Of a stretch of DNA of 64,000 bases, positions 33,887 through 46,889 are shown piece by piece. The notes beneath the pieces are model-generated. The model was not told where the DNA came from. It made no database searches and saw nothing but the letters and a program-made list of their open reading frames with translations. A program made the translations under genes and the position numbers. The stretch is from Welwitschia mirabilis. Taxonomy: Eukaryota; Gnetophyta; Gnetopsida; Welwitschiales. Positions within the stretch are counted from its first letter, which is position 1; each line of letters starts with the position of its first letter. Location of the stretch: NCBI GenBank assembly GCA_051453625.1, contig JBOZIK010000001.1:128610079-128674078 (forward strand). The letters run 5' to 3'.

Positions 33887-35150
33887 CATGTAAAACTCAA
33901 TGCTATGAATAAAATAAATGACTAATTAATCTTAATAAAAGATATTAATATAATTAATTTTATTATAAAAACATGTATTCTATGGATTTTAATAATAATT
34001 ATGAACTTATCCAATTCACTATAACATTTACAAGTTAATTAAGCCAAATTGAAGAAGACTGCATAAAATGAAGATCATTAAAGTTAATATGTTGATGCTC
34101 CCATCTAGGATCATCAGTGCTACTAAACTTTTCTACCTCCAATGCCTTAAAACTCACATTTTTGGCTTTTCATGAAGGACTAAAATAGATTTAGTTATGT
34201 GCTTAAACAAATTTCACATCAAAAATAAATTACATTCTTAATGACATGTGGTAGTGATGATGAGGATTTGTAGAATTACATATGGCATTACTGAGTATGA
34301 TAATGGTGGAGACAAATGGCTATGACAATGATTGGTAGTAGCTACAGTATCTAGGAGCCAAGTGTTAATATCATTATAGGAACCTCTATCAAATAGAAAA
34401 GAAGACAAACCATCCTATCTAATGTCATGATTAAGTGATTATCCACCTAAAGCCATAAGCTGAGGGCTTGTAACCACTCATTAACTCCATCTCTTCCTAT
34501 AAAAGGTACTTAACCCCTTTATTGTATCATCTTTAACTTTGTATATTATAGAACCTTGGAGCATTAATGGTAATGGCATTCTAAGCGACTCTTTAGGGAA
34601 TTAAGCTAGCCTTTGAGGACTGGTAAGGAGTTATTTGGAGTTTCTTCTTTTTTTACTGTAACATGTTCTTTTTCTATAATTCATACATTATTAATTTTGA
34701 TTTTAATTTATGATTCAAATTATAACTGAAATGCCTAGGTAGTAAATTAATCATTAAGCTTCGTTTCATATTGAATTAGCTCTTTTCATCACTTGGTTTA
34801 AGTCCTTTAATTTTATAAGTTTTAATTATTTAGGATTCTTACCATTCTATTATTATTAAGGCTTTAAAGATCAAGTGGAAATTAAGTTCACCATCACTCA
34901 TATAATGAATGAGATAATGTCATCATTATTTGAGCTAAAAACACGTGATGGTTTTATGTGTGTTATAGGAAAGGCATTAGATAAAATTAGAGTAAAGGAT
35001 GACTAGAAAATTAATTAGTGAAATCTTGGAGCTAGCTTATTTTCCTCTTCTTCCAAATCAAAGTATCAAAACACAACTCTGAAATCACCTCTTTCTCTTC
35101 TTTTCTTTCCTTAAATTTTGTACTTGCATTAAGCAAAACTTAATGTAAAC
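33887..35150 (+). repeat. 3' LTR of element B, continued after C-outer
   Basis: Joining 15385 to 33887 gives an LTR start TGTTAACATG directly after B's polypurine tract. Inside, a TATA box (cctataaaagg, 34497-34507) is followed by a GC-richer stretch to about 34650, as expected for U3-R-U5. The right end is not certain; ttaatgtaaaca near 35140-35151 would pair with the TGTTAACAT start. No coding. This rests on the joining, not on a second LTR copy. Confidence 0.5.
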
Positions 35151-37655
35151 AACTACCCATGTCATTATTGGAAAAGAATGTTAAATAAGTATAAACATAG
35201 TTTTAAATTCACACATCATAAAATAATGAACAAGAACTAGCCATTACACAAGAAGGTAATTAATCAACTCATTGATAAGAGTAACTTTTAATATGCCTTA
35301 AAACTTAGTTCTCATTAAAAAATCATAACTTTCAAAGAATTACTCATGTATTATCTCACATGTAATACATCATGAAAATCTATTTCTTACATACCTAGTC
35401 TAGAAGTAGCACATGTCAGAGGGGAAACAAGGTAAGTGTTCAAATAAAAATATTATTACATTAAACATAGTATAATAGTTTGAATTTAATACTTATTAAA
35501 TTCTTACCTTTTATTCATTGATTGATTATGTACTTTTAATTTTGCTTAATATTAAAATTTGTTAACAAACATATGTAGCATAAAAATCGCTTCATTAATT
35601 ACATTACACTTGTTTATAATATGACCCTTGACATAGAATTTTAGTGTTCTTATCTTGTACTTTTCATGTCAAGTTAATTCTTAATATAAGATGCATGTTT
35701 CACATGTACAAAAAAATTTGATTCTTCATATCAAAGGCATATTCCATATACATAAAAAACTGACATATGAGAACATGCATATGATTAATAAAGATTATAC
35801 TACCATACTTAACATAACAATGACATTTTAAATGTAGGTGTTCTAAAGTAGACACACCTTATGACATTAAAACATAATCTAAGAGTCATTCATCCTCATC
35901 ATATTAAGCTTGCACATATATTTGTGGACTTGACATCTAGCCACTAATACTAATAACCATTTGTGAATAACATCTTAGGTAAAAATTTAAAATATTTCTT
36001 GAGCAACAGAAATATTATTACAGAATAAATCAAATGCCATAATAATATGCAAGTAGTAATTCCCCATAATAGGATAGTAAATCTCTATAAAAAATTTTAA
36101 AAACATATTATAAAAAGTAAGAATTATTGCATGATGTATAAAATTAACCACCCATGTAATGTTTTAAAATGTATAGTCCATGGTTAAAATACTATTTAAA
36201 AAATATTTTTCATTTTTCTTATCATTTATGAAGACTATAAATCAATGATTAAAGAGTAACTATTTTTCTTATTCTCATATTAATAAGGAAAGAAAAAAAA
36301 TTAGGGCTACTTCCATTCCATAAATGAATATTTATTATATCATTTGAATGTTTTCTATAATAAGGGGATGCTTCTTGAAACTATTCATAGCTTTTTTTTT
36401 TGGTAAAATAAACATATATTTCTTACATATTTGAATTTTATATTTTCACTACTCTTAAATAAATATCTAATATAATTATTTTACATAACATCAATTAGGA
36501 TACCTTAACAATGTAAATTAATACTTCTAATATCATCATTTTCCTCTATTAGGTCATGATAAGGGTTATGGTCAACATGCACATGCTACATTTATTTGTA
36601 TAAAATACATGCAAGTTCTTCTACACCACACATAATATAAACAACAAGTTAACATTAGCATCTAATCTTGCTACTAAACCTATTTCATATTTTATCACTT
36701 TTCTATGAAATGCATGTAGTTATTAACATGTGTATCTATGAAATAAAATAGATTTTATATTAATAAGAAATAATTAAAAGAATGAAATGGTTTAATAATT
36801 TTATTATTAAAAAGAGACTCGCATACATAATCATTTTCATATAATGATTTACTTCTAACATGTCTATGGGTTTCATGTTTATTGTGAATGAGTCTTCTAA
36901 TTAAGTTTTATGGAATCCAACTTAATCCCATTGTCTCCTTTAATAAAATCATTAACATAATTCTTATAAATCAAGTAGAGGCATCATCATAGTAGTAATG
37001 CCACCTTATATTATCATGTAAAAACTTCTTCTCAAGTGGAACTTATACTTTCATCTAAGACAATTTTGCAAACCTTTGATGATTCCTTCTACTATGCATG
37101 TCTAGATACATGCATCAAACATTATATGTAAATTATTAAAATTAAATATAATGTACAAAGCATTCTACTATCACATTATAGGCAAGCAGGTTGAAAAGTA
37201 CTTGCTACATCTTATTGTAAATTAAAAAGTAATGAAAACATTAATCATGTTAGAAAACATTACATTCCAAAGAAATTTAAATTCAAAATGAATAATAGAT
37301 TATCTAATTATATAAAATTAATTTAAAATATCTGCTTTTAATATTTATTTCTATTTGAAAAGAAGGATAGCATCATACATATAAGCCAAAATTAGGGGAA
37401 AAATACCACTCCTATGAAAGCAATATGTGATTACATATGATGTAGTAAGATTTAAAAATTCAAGATGTAGCTTAGAATAATAAGAAATATTTTGGCTAAC
37501 CTTGAGCAAAAGTTGTAAAAAGTGATCCAAATGTACAAATATGGCCTTACAATTTATTCAACCATAAAAACCAAATATTTTTAGTAACATCCAAATAAAA
37601 TACTTATATAATAAGAAATGATAAATAATAAAGATATTTTAGATCTTCTTTTTGA
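35151..37655. other. AT-rich sequence without recognised genes
   Basis: About 2.5 kb, strongly AT-rich, with stops in all frames and no LTR, domain or RNA gene that I can recognise. It may be the flank of B or a very old element. It ends at the CATAC target-site copy of element E (37656-37660). Confidence 0.5.
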
Positions 37656-37660
37656 CATAC

Positions 37661-38918
37661 TATTGCATTGTGAATTTGTGCAATTTTAAGTCCTTAGGCA
37701 AAACCCATAAATTACAATACTTGCAAAAAAAACACACACTAGTATAGATAGGAGTTAACTTGAATATCATAATCCATTGAAGGCACTAGGCTAGAAGTTA
37801 GAGAATTGATTTCACAATGTATTTTAGTCTTTTCTTTTTTAGTAAATGAAACTAATAGATAATGCAATGTAGTAAAATATGAATATGATGACATGCAATA
37901 GATGAAATGCAAGTGTAATGAGTTCTATTTGGATTCCAATCCTCCTATCACAAGAATCAGTTGTTATAACTCAGATCAATGAAAAAGAGTTTTGTTATTT
38001 ATTCCTAACCAACATAAACTATAAGATATATCAAATAGAATATGAATAATGCAAATAGGGAAATGGAATGAAATAGAATGCAATGCAAAATCTAAACTAA
38101 TAAAGTTAACCTTAACAAAAGTTGCCCTTATGATCTCAATAGACTATAGAGTTATCACCAAACCATAGTCAACTTAAACCATAAGGGACATTTACATAAT
38201 AGGAGTAAAAAAAGTTCTTGAATTAATCATCAATTTAATATTCACTTACAACAAAATAGCATCACTTCAATAAAGGATTTTCAGTCCAATGCTAAGGTAA
38301 TCTTCTTTATATAGCTAATGGATGGACCTCTTGTCTTTCAATCTTCCATCACAAAAATATCTACTACAAAAAGATGGAAATTAAAGTAAAGGAAATGAAG
38401 GGTATTTATAGTTTTACATTGAAGTTCTAGAAGTTCAACCCTAAGAGTTAGAAAAGAAAACTTAGTAACTCATATGGGTCACATGACCCCATTACAAATA
38501 TAATTCTTTCCATCCATATAAAATATTTATCATTTTGAGTGTCATAGGAATGACAATGGGGATGATGCTCCACAACAAAAGGTGATCCATCAGCTTCAAG
38601 CCCCACAGTCAACTCTATAGATTCAATCCATGTTAGTGGTTTTGTCATCCTAACTGTTGTGGGAATGACAGAGGGGATGATAGGCCTTCCTATCTTTTAG
38701 CTCAAAGGGAAATTAGTCTTCTAAATGGTTAGTCTTTCCTTTAAGGCATGAAGTATCAAAATAAGCATGATATCCCTTCAAATATGCTAAGAACTACATG
38801 TTTTAATGAACATCCTATAATTCTCTATAATCATTAGAATTGCATTCAAGCCTGTATAAATGTCTTGAAAAAGTACTCAAAATGCACCATCAAAATCCTA
38901 TGAATTGATATCTCAACA
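37661..38918 (-). repeat. 3' LTR of E
   Basis: It pairs with 46890-48090 along its length, with the 5' copy slightly shorter. A TATA box in element sense (TATAAATA) lies at 38402-38409. Palindromic catcctnnn-tgtgggaatgaca units occur near 38645. The open frame at 38448-38648 is within LTR sequence and has no family meaning. Confidence 0.9.
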
Positions 38919-40347
38919 TATCCTTTTATTTAGCCTTACTAGTTCCTAAGTAAGCGATCAACTATATTGCAAGCCAATTTGACTAAGATAGCAAGCAACT
39001 AAAAAAATGTAATTTTGAGTTCAATTTTTACCATGTAGGAATAGACATTAAAAACTAATGCAAATACTAACATATTTATAAGCCTCCTACTTAAACACAT
39101 CGCAATATAACAAATGAATGTCATACACACAAAAAATCATGAAATGTAACAATGTTAGCTCAGAAAATAATAATGTGTATGCATAATTCAAGATAGTAAT
39201 ACTCAAACTAATGTGTAAAACTAAGTAGTGATAAGTCAAAATTATGCATACAAGTTTATTAATGTATTCTACGAGGGGTGAAGTACAAAGAGTAATCATA
39301 ACATTCTTTTCCTTGTTCATGATGTTTTATGTGTTCCAAAACATAGCTACGAAAAAACTCTGTGAATGTGCTACTGTGCTCTTGCTAGATAATTTCCATG
39401 AAAATTTATTCAAGTAATATGAAATCATATTAAATAACCCATTACAAATATGTATAGTGAAATCTTAAAACATGATCCCTTTAAATTTAAAATGTTTTGC
39501 TTAATATCTTAGAAGAATCTCAAAAAAAGGTCCTGCCTCTCTAACAAGTAAAGCAAGACGTCCAGATGATTATCATTCTATCTATCATGGGAAGGATAGA
39601 TGTGGGATGAAACTGATCAAATGAGATGCTAGAAAGATAGGAAAAATCAAAAAATGTCTAAAAGCAGTTAAGCATTAAGAAAGTAGCAAAAAATCAGGAA
39701 GAAGATAAAAAGTAAAGAATTATCCTTAAAAACATGATCATGGTGAAAATATACTTATGTGGAAAAGATCTTAAAAGAGAAAATAATGAGACTAGAATAA
39801 TGTACTAAGTAGAAATAAGAATTGCCTAGAAGAACTCCTTAAATGTGTCTGAACTCAGTAAGCAAGGAAAAAGTAAGAAACTAAAACTCAAAAGTATCAT
39901 CATTACCTATTAAAAATAGAAATAACAATCCTCATGGATAAAAACAATAAGTAATATTATATTAAAAAGGTATGGAAATGACTTTGAAGAACCTAATAAA
40001 ATAGCTAAAGAAAAAAAAAATGAACATGGACAACTAGGAACATAAAGAATATTATTTTACTTACCTTAAATTCTAACCTAACAAATTGCCTTGGTAAAAA
40101 TCATAAAATAACCTAATGAAAAATGCATAATAGTATGTAAAAATTCAAAAAGTACCATTTAAATAGGCAATGATTATGATGATGTCAAGTATGTCTAATG
40201 TTATCAAATAATAAATGATAAGATAAAAAATCATTAAAACATGAACTCGCTAGGTTACATATTAAAATAATACTAGAATTTAAAAAAGTAGAATGATCAT
40301 GTGGAATTACTATACACAAAAAAAGTCTAAAAAATAAGCAATGCCTC
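38919..40347 (-). other. 3' noncoding region of E
   Basis: About 1.4 kb from the polypurine region (element sense ggctaaataaaaggata just before the LTR) to the conserved block. The C-inner equivalent is about 3.4 kb and holds a downstream ORF; here no such frame is recognisable. A palindrome-like unit sits near 39550-39600. Confidence 0.6.
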
Positions 40348-40566
40348 TGATGATACTTGGGACAACACTGATCTCATAGCCTCTAAGTAAAATTTATTTT
40401 TCCATGATGAGGAAAGTGTAACCACTATCAAAGGAGTAAGGATCCATATAGCATGGTCAATTAACCTCCTAATGGAGTTCCCATAGCTACCATATCACAC
40501 TGCCAAAGGCGCCTCTCAGGAAAATTTGTCCTAGTGCACTTGTGATAGGACATCATGATGACCATG
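40348..40566 (-). other. Conserved noncoding block downstream of pol (E copy)
   Basis: Same block as in C-inner (21745-21966) and F. It reads ctgatgatacttgg, caaaggagtaaggatcca, ggagttcccatagct and aggacatcatgatgaccatg on the plus strand. It is well preserved although integrase of E is nearly unreadable. Confidence 0.65.
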
Positions 40567-40619
40567 GTTTTAGCTCAAATACTAAAGATCATGGTCTTTA
40601 TTTATTTTTTTTCTTATTG

Positions 40620-40690
40620 CTTTTTTATTTTTCTCTTCTTTTTTTTCCTTTTTTGATGGGCGGGAGGGGAAGGGAAGGGGGTGGGGGAGT
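40620..40690. repeat. Pyrimidine tract plus G-run cluster
   Basis: A T/C-rich stretch is followed on the plus strand at 40658-40687 by six runs of three or more G separated by one or two bases, a potential G-quadruplex. In element E's own sense it is C-rich. It sits at the place where C-inner has (GA)n, just downstream of pol. Confidence 0.8.
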
Positions 40691-40979
40691 GAAAAGATTT
40701 CACATGGTCAAGTACTCATAAGAATAGAAGTGAAGTAATGATATAAGAAACAAGTGAAATCATACAAAAATGACTAAATACTTACATCATTAAAAGCGAT
40801 AAAAAGAACCAAGGCATATTCCTTATAAATAAAGTTCAAAGACATACAAATGTTTTAATATTGGGTGAATCCAATCTTATCATTTTGAAAGGATTACTAA
40901 TCATAATGACTTGATAAAATGATACATAAGTCAAGTTAAAGATATTCAAGTAATAGTATGATGTCTACTTAAGGAATGA

Positions 40980-42280
40980 GTTAAGAAGAAATTTAAACCA
41001 TGGCAAAAGGAAAACCCTCCTCATTGAGAAGAGCTTCCAAGAGAAGTACTTTTATCATGTTCAAAGTTTCATCAGTAGATGACTCATAAATTTTTAACCT
41101 TTATCTATTGATTTTTTAAATTTTCTTAGTGTTTGGATTAGAGATTTATCCTGAGCCATTAGAATGCACTTTTTTTATAAGATAGAGACCTAACCATTTA
41201 TAGGCTAACTTTTTGTATAAAATGTGTACTCGGGGATTGTATAAAAGGATAAGTTAACTAGGTTCAAATTGCTTATGAAGAACCTTTTGTCATGTTTGAA
41301 CTTGGCTTCAGCTTTATGAATAAGTTAATGATGTATGGCATGAGTACACTTTTTATCTAAATGGTTAATTTAATCTAATAAAGTTTTAAGATTTTCATCC
41401 AACTTTACAACGTTAATTTGATGGGTGGATCGATAGGAGTTATAGCAAACATTAACTAGCAAAACACAAACCTTTTGGTACATAGGTTCATATGATGAGA
41501 AACCTAAAGAGTTGTGCCAAGTAGTATGGTAAGTTCAAAGAATATAATTAATTTTAGAGGACCAAGTTTTCTTATTAATAGAGACTAATTTTTGAAGCAT
41601 TCTTTTAATTTCTTTATTCATGTTTTTGGCTTGACCATAGTTTAAGGATGATAAGCACATACAATTCTATGTTTAATGCTAATGGACAAAAGAAGTTTTT
41701 AAAAAAAAAGTGATTAACAAAATAAGTTTCTTAAATGCTAATGGTAATTTTAGAAAAACCAAAACGTTGAAAGATATGAGTTCAAACAAAATTGAAAACA
41801 GTTCGAGCATCATTCTTCATAGTAAGAATAGATTTGACCCATTTGGTAACATAATCAACGGCCATTAGGATGTAATTTTTATTATGAGAAGGTGGTTTAA
41901 TAATGCCTATAAAGTTAATCCCCAATAATTAAAAGGTTCACATTCAAGCATAGATTTAAGTGGCATATCTTAAGAATGAATTAGACTGCCAAACATTGGC
42001 AAGTATCACACATTCTAGCAAAGTCAAATAAGTATTTGAAAAGTGTAGGCCAGTAAAAACTAGAATGAGGAATTTTCATTGTAGTCTTTTAGCCACTAAA
42101 GGGTTCCTCACATACCCCACTATGACAAAGGTTAAGTATTTCTAAGATTTTTCATTCAAACACACATTTACACATGATTTAGTCTTTACATATTCTATAA
42201 AGATGGGGTTCATTCCACTCATAGTCACTGATCCTATGGAGAAAAGACTTGTATTGGTTATGGTTCCAATGCTGAGGTAT
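40980..42280 (-). pseudogene. Integrase remnant of E
   Basis: The zinc domain pieces NEPHLYRICKD and CHSGVCEEPFSG (42240-42090), FYWPTLF, then a frame-broken core, WSSKINYILWTYHTTW (about 41560), LVNVCYNSYRS, and NHLDKKCTHAIHH (about 41340) are recognisable by comparison with C-inner. Many stops and indels. The product would have been the strand-transfer enzyme. Inactive. Confidence 0.75.
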
Positions 42281-42399
42281 TTTCATAATAACAAGGTCAT
42301 TAACAATATTAACATACCAAGAAGCAAGATGAGTAGAAGAGATGACATAAAGTTGTTCAATAGAAAATAGTTATCCATCTGGAAAGGATTCATTTATGG

Positions 42400-43600
42400 G
42401 AAGTGCATCATAGAACAAGAGAGCCAAGATAAGTGATCTATAATGCTATTATGTTTTTCAGTCTTATCGATGAGGGTAAGATTAAATTCTTGCATAAGAA
42501 GGATCCACATAATAAGGCAGGTACTAAATATTTCTTAGTCATAAGATAGCATATTGCTGCATGATCTATGTAAACATTGGTATGGAAATCAAGAAGATAA
42601 TGTTGAAGATGATTAAGGTAAAAGATGATGGCAAGAATTTTCCTTTCAGTAGTAGTGTAGTTGGATTGGACTTTGGACAACATTTTATAAAGATAAGATA
42701 TAACTTTAAAATTATTTTTATATTTCTAGCCAAGAACCCCACCCATAGTAATGTTGCTTATATCACACATGAGTTTAAAATCTTTAGTCCAATATAGACC
42801 CATGAGAATAGGTTCAGAGGAAATTTTATCCTTAAGTGTTTCAAAAGTAAATTGGCATGAATCATCCCAAGTAAATTTAGCATCTTTTTTGAGTAATGAG
42901 TGAAGGGGTTTACAAACCTTTATATAATTATTAAAAAAACAATGATAAAAGATAGCATGATCAAGAAAAATGATACTAACTTTTGTAGGATCCATATTAA
43001 TTTCTTCATTAGAAATGAGATGACCTAGAATGATTTCATTATTCATAAGAAGGAAATTTTTTTCCCAGCTCAAGTGTAGGCCACTTTTTATACATCAATC
43101 CAATACTTTTTCTAATCTTTATATGATTTGTTTAAAGGTTTTACTAAAAATGAAAAAGCCATCCATAATGATTTTAATAGAATCCTCTATCATGTCAAAA
43201 AAGATCCTTATCATTACTCATTGGAAAGTCCCAGGGGCATTACAAAGTTCAAAAGGCATTCATCTAAAGGTAAAGGTTCCAAAGGATAAGGTAAATTTTG
43301 TTTTTACTTTGTCTTCACTTGCTATGTAAACTTGATTGTAGCCACTATACCCATTGAAAAAATAATAGTAGGCATAACCTTGAATTCTATCAACTACTTA
43401 ATCAAGAAAGAGTAAAGGAAAATGATCCTTTTTAGTGACCTCATTAAGTTTTCTGAAATTAATGCACATTGTCCATTTTCCATCCTTTTTTGGAACTACT
43501 GTCAAATGGCTAACCCACTCACTATTAAGTATAGCATAGATTATCCTAATATTTATAAGATTTATCTTTAACTACTTGCTTAAGGATTGGGTTGAGCCTT
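42400..43600 (-). pseudogene. Reverse transcriptase and RNase H remnant of E
   Basis: RT thumb and connection: LHLSWEKNFLLMNNEIILGHLIS (43073 leftwards), then LHSLLKKDAKFTWDDSC and FKLMCDIS (to 42726). RNase H: MLSKVQSNYTTTERKILAII, LLDFHTNVYIDHAAICYLM (42683-42438). The catalytic loop reads IIMDGFF: the second Asp codon (43160-43165 region) is GGC, Gly, so RT is dead. A VSPL-type block and a KKDGKW-like start lie near 43440-43530 with frameshifts. Confidence 0.85.
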
Positions 43601-44089
43601 TATTGGGGTTACCTAATAGGTTTATCATGATCTTTGAGGCAGATTTTATATTGAATTATGGAAAGACAGATGGTAGCTAAGTCTTTATGGGTCCAAGAAA
43701 AAATGTCTTCTTTAGAAGTCAAAAGTAAAATCAAGTGGAATTCTTGTTGAGAACTAAGAAGGTCACTTATTATCAAATGTTTCTTTGGATTATTACAAAA
43801 AAATGTATTTTAGATATTTGGACAGCTTCTTCAGTTCTAATTTGAAATTTTCAAGTTCATCCTATCTATTGTGGGAATGACAGATGTAGGACAATGCTCT
43901 TCAAAAAGGTTTTCTATTGAGTAAACATGTTAGATTTTTTCCGAGTTGAAAATTCCTTATTCTCATGCTTAAGATAGTGTATTTTAGTTAAGTCACCATA
44001 TAAAGTAGGTTTGTATCACATTATCAATCTCTCCTTAATTAGGCGATGCTATAACAATAAGGTTGGTTTAAGTTCTTCTTCTAAGTTAG

Positions 44090-44480
44090 ATTCATCTTCT
44101 ATTTCATTTTTAGCAGCATCAAAAACTCAAATGGTGAACTTCTTATTACCTATATGACATTCCATTATTCTGGTCCATGTGTCAATGATATAATGTGTAG
44201 CTGCATAAAAGGCTCTTTCTAAGAGTTGTGGATAACCTCCATCATGCTCTACCTTAATAATAACTCCATTTATAAGTAAAAATCTTTCTCTATTTGGATG
44301 ACTAGGTCCTTGATAATGCTTAAGGATTTCTTAATTAAAGTATTAGTGAATTCCAAGATGTTTCGTGTAAGTTGTATTTTGTTTTCCAACCTGAGTCTTT
44401 TACATATGTGAAGAGGAATGATGTTTACACTAGCTTCTATGTTAAGTAAATATTTTTAAATTCTTTTATTTCCTTTAAGG
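44090..44480 (-). pseudogene. Aspartic protease remnant of E
   Basis: The active site reads NIEASV: catalytic Asp is Asn (codon at 44441-44443) and Gly is Glu (44435-44437). Family-typical ICKRLRLENK and KDLVIQIEKDFY follow, then frameshifts. Sequence 43600-44090 is the protease-RT linker. Confidence 0.75.
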
Positions 44481-46400
44481 TAATACTTACTATTACTTCC
44501 CCAAAGTATTTGAATTTAGGACTTTTTTCATGACTAAATTGGAAATAGATTAAGCAAGAAAAACTTTACTAGGAATGGTACATTTTTGTTTTCTTCTTAC
44601 TAAGTCTTTTCGCAACTTTAAAATATTTAGGATTTTCTTGTAAGAGTTTCTAAAAAGATAAGTTGATGTTTATCTCTTACATCAAGGTTTTCAAATGCTC
44701 ATTATAGGTAGGACTCGTGTTTAACCTATCAATCCAACAAGTAGATGGTTTCTTCCCTTTGTTTTCTTATAAAGAATTTTTAGTGGTAGTCTTAGCATGT
44801 GATGTTGATGAGAAGTTATATGAGTCCAAAATTTCTACATCATCTTCTTCATTACTTTTTTCATTGTTTTTGGAAGTTAAAACCTCATGAATAGGCAGTG
44901 TTATATCATTTTTGCTTCTTATTACTACCTTCAAATCTCTCTTGACTTCATTTAGGTTAGGTAAAGGTTGACATGCAAGAGACTCTTATAGTCTTTGATT
45001 ATTAAGCATTGTTTGTTAAAGCACATTCACTAACTTTTCAATATTATTGTTAGTCTTTTGTTGTATCTTTTTTAAATCTTTTATGAAATATTTAAGCGGA
45101 TCATTTTGATTTGGTTGAAAATTGAGATTATTTGATTGAGAGTTTAAATTCCTAAATTTGTTCTCAAAAGGTTTTCATTATGATTATCCACCTAATCTTT
45201 GTTGAAATTGTGGTTGGATTTTAAAGTTAGGTATTCTTTGGTTGAATGCACATACTTCTCAAATATCCTATCTTTATAAGTTGACAACAAGCAACACTTT
45301 TTAGTTTGATGAGTCATCTTCACAAATATCACATGTTGAAGTTGTGTTTTCATTTTTTACTACCTTTTCATCAACTATCATTTGAGTGTATTTCTCCAAA
45401 ATGGTAGTAAAATTCTTAATTAAATTAGTTGAATCATCTTTCTCTTCTTCCTTATCATTTTTTACTTTCTTTAAATCATTTATGATTTGGCCTATAGTTC
45501 CATTTTTTTAGAATGGATTTTGGTCAGGTTTGACTTATCTTAACTAGATTTTCTAATACATGTCATGCATCATCTAAAGCTAAGTTCATAAAGTTACTAT
45601 CATAAGAAAAGTTTATAAGTTATTTAGTTTTACTAATCAATCCACTATATAAATAATCTATCAATTCTTCTTTATGGAATTCATTAAGAAGGTTGGAATG
45701 GATGGCTATGATAAAATGCTCATAAGTTATGGCATATTCCTCGTGAGGTTGTTGTTGAAATTTGATCACTTCTTTTATTATTTTTTTCATGGTATTTTCA
45801 CTCAAATATCTTTTAATAAAAACTTCTTTCACTTGACTCCATCAATTAAGACTCTTGTGTGAAATGGTTTTAAGTCAAAGTTTTGTATTTTCTCTAAGTG
45901 TGATTATAAATATAATCATGTAATTATGATCACTGATGTATTTCTTCCCATTTTCTAAGGTAAGTACAAGTTATTCAATATTGGCTAGATGTTGAAAAAG
46001 ATCTTCCTCAGATTCCCCCAAAAATATTGGATAGGCACTCGAGCTTCTTAATTCTACATCATTACCAGTAGGTAAATCGAAAGGATTTTGGATTTTATAT
46101 TTTTAACTAGTAATTAAATCTCTAAGTGTAACATTTGCATTTGAAGTCAGAGTTCCTATTATGATTGGTGTATTAGACGAAGTAACTTATTTTTGTTTTT
46201 ATAAGGATTTTGACATAGATGAAGAAATGACATAATCTACTTCTATGCTATTATTTGCACATTTTTTTAGAAAATTTAACTCTAAAATAATAAAAGTAAA
46301 AAAATTATCTTCTTCAATTCTTGAAACTTGTGCACTTGGATTTTGTTTGAAATCGAATAACCCTTCTCTAATATTTTCTTCGATTAAGTTCCACTCTTTC
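44481..46400 (-). pseudogene. gag and gag-protease linker of E
   Basis: The clearest frame is 45832-45620: KEVFIKRYLSENTMKKI, KEVIKFQQQPHEEYA and ELIDYLYSGL, the capsid block shared with C and F. A zinc-knuckle area at about 45270-45350 keeps CDIC, a frameshift, then HQTKKC, so both halves are present. The linker to about 44480 is Ser/Thr/Glu-rich and broken. The N-terminal gag is weakly readable to about 46400. Confidence 0.75.
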
Positions 46401-46889
46401 TAATATTTTGTCTTTTTATGTCCCTACATACTTCAGATAGTGAATAAAAACTAAAATAAAAAACAACTGATAATCATCTACTTAGTTATGGGAATGATAG
46501 GAGAGACAATGATTATAACAATTAAAAGAACTAAGATCAAAGAAAAATTATCATAACTAGAGAATCAGACTATCATCTAGTTCATCATGGGGATGATAGA
46601 GAAAATGATGGTATTTTTATTACTACTATTAACAAAAAGAAAATTTGTAAAAAAGAAATTAAATTTGAAAATTTTCAACTATTTTTTTCAGTGTTGTGAG
46701 GACAACTAAAAGGATGACAGTGAATTTTTTAAGCTACAAAAAATTAAAATTGTCAAAATAAACCTACTAAACTACAATAAAAATATAATACTATTTCAAA
46801 TAAATAACTTGAATTAAAATTCAAAGCACTTATCTAGATAGTGACAATCCTCTAACTCCTTGCGGTCTTTTCTAACAATGGTATTAAAA
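46401..46889 (-). other. Leader and PBS of E
   Basis: The PBS at 46871-46887, two bases from the LTR, aligns to the tRNA-Asp-type PBS with 7 of 17 matches, and all 10 differences are transitions. The leader has the palindrome catcatggggatgata (46583-46598) and a related unit near 46495. No coding. Confidence 0.65.

Noticed and set aside
34497-34680. Promoter and start of a host gene near 34500
   Set aside because: The TATA box and GC-richer stretch fit U3-R of the resumed B LTR better, and no open frame follows.
38448-38648. 66-codon open frame in the E 3' LTR
   Set aside because: LTR sequence; no family resemblance and broken in the 5' LTR.
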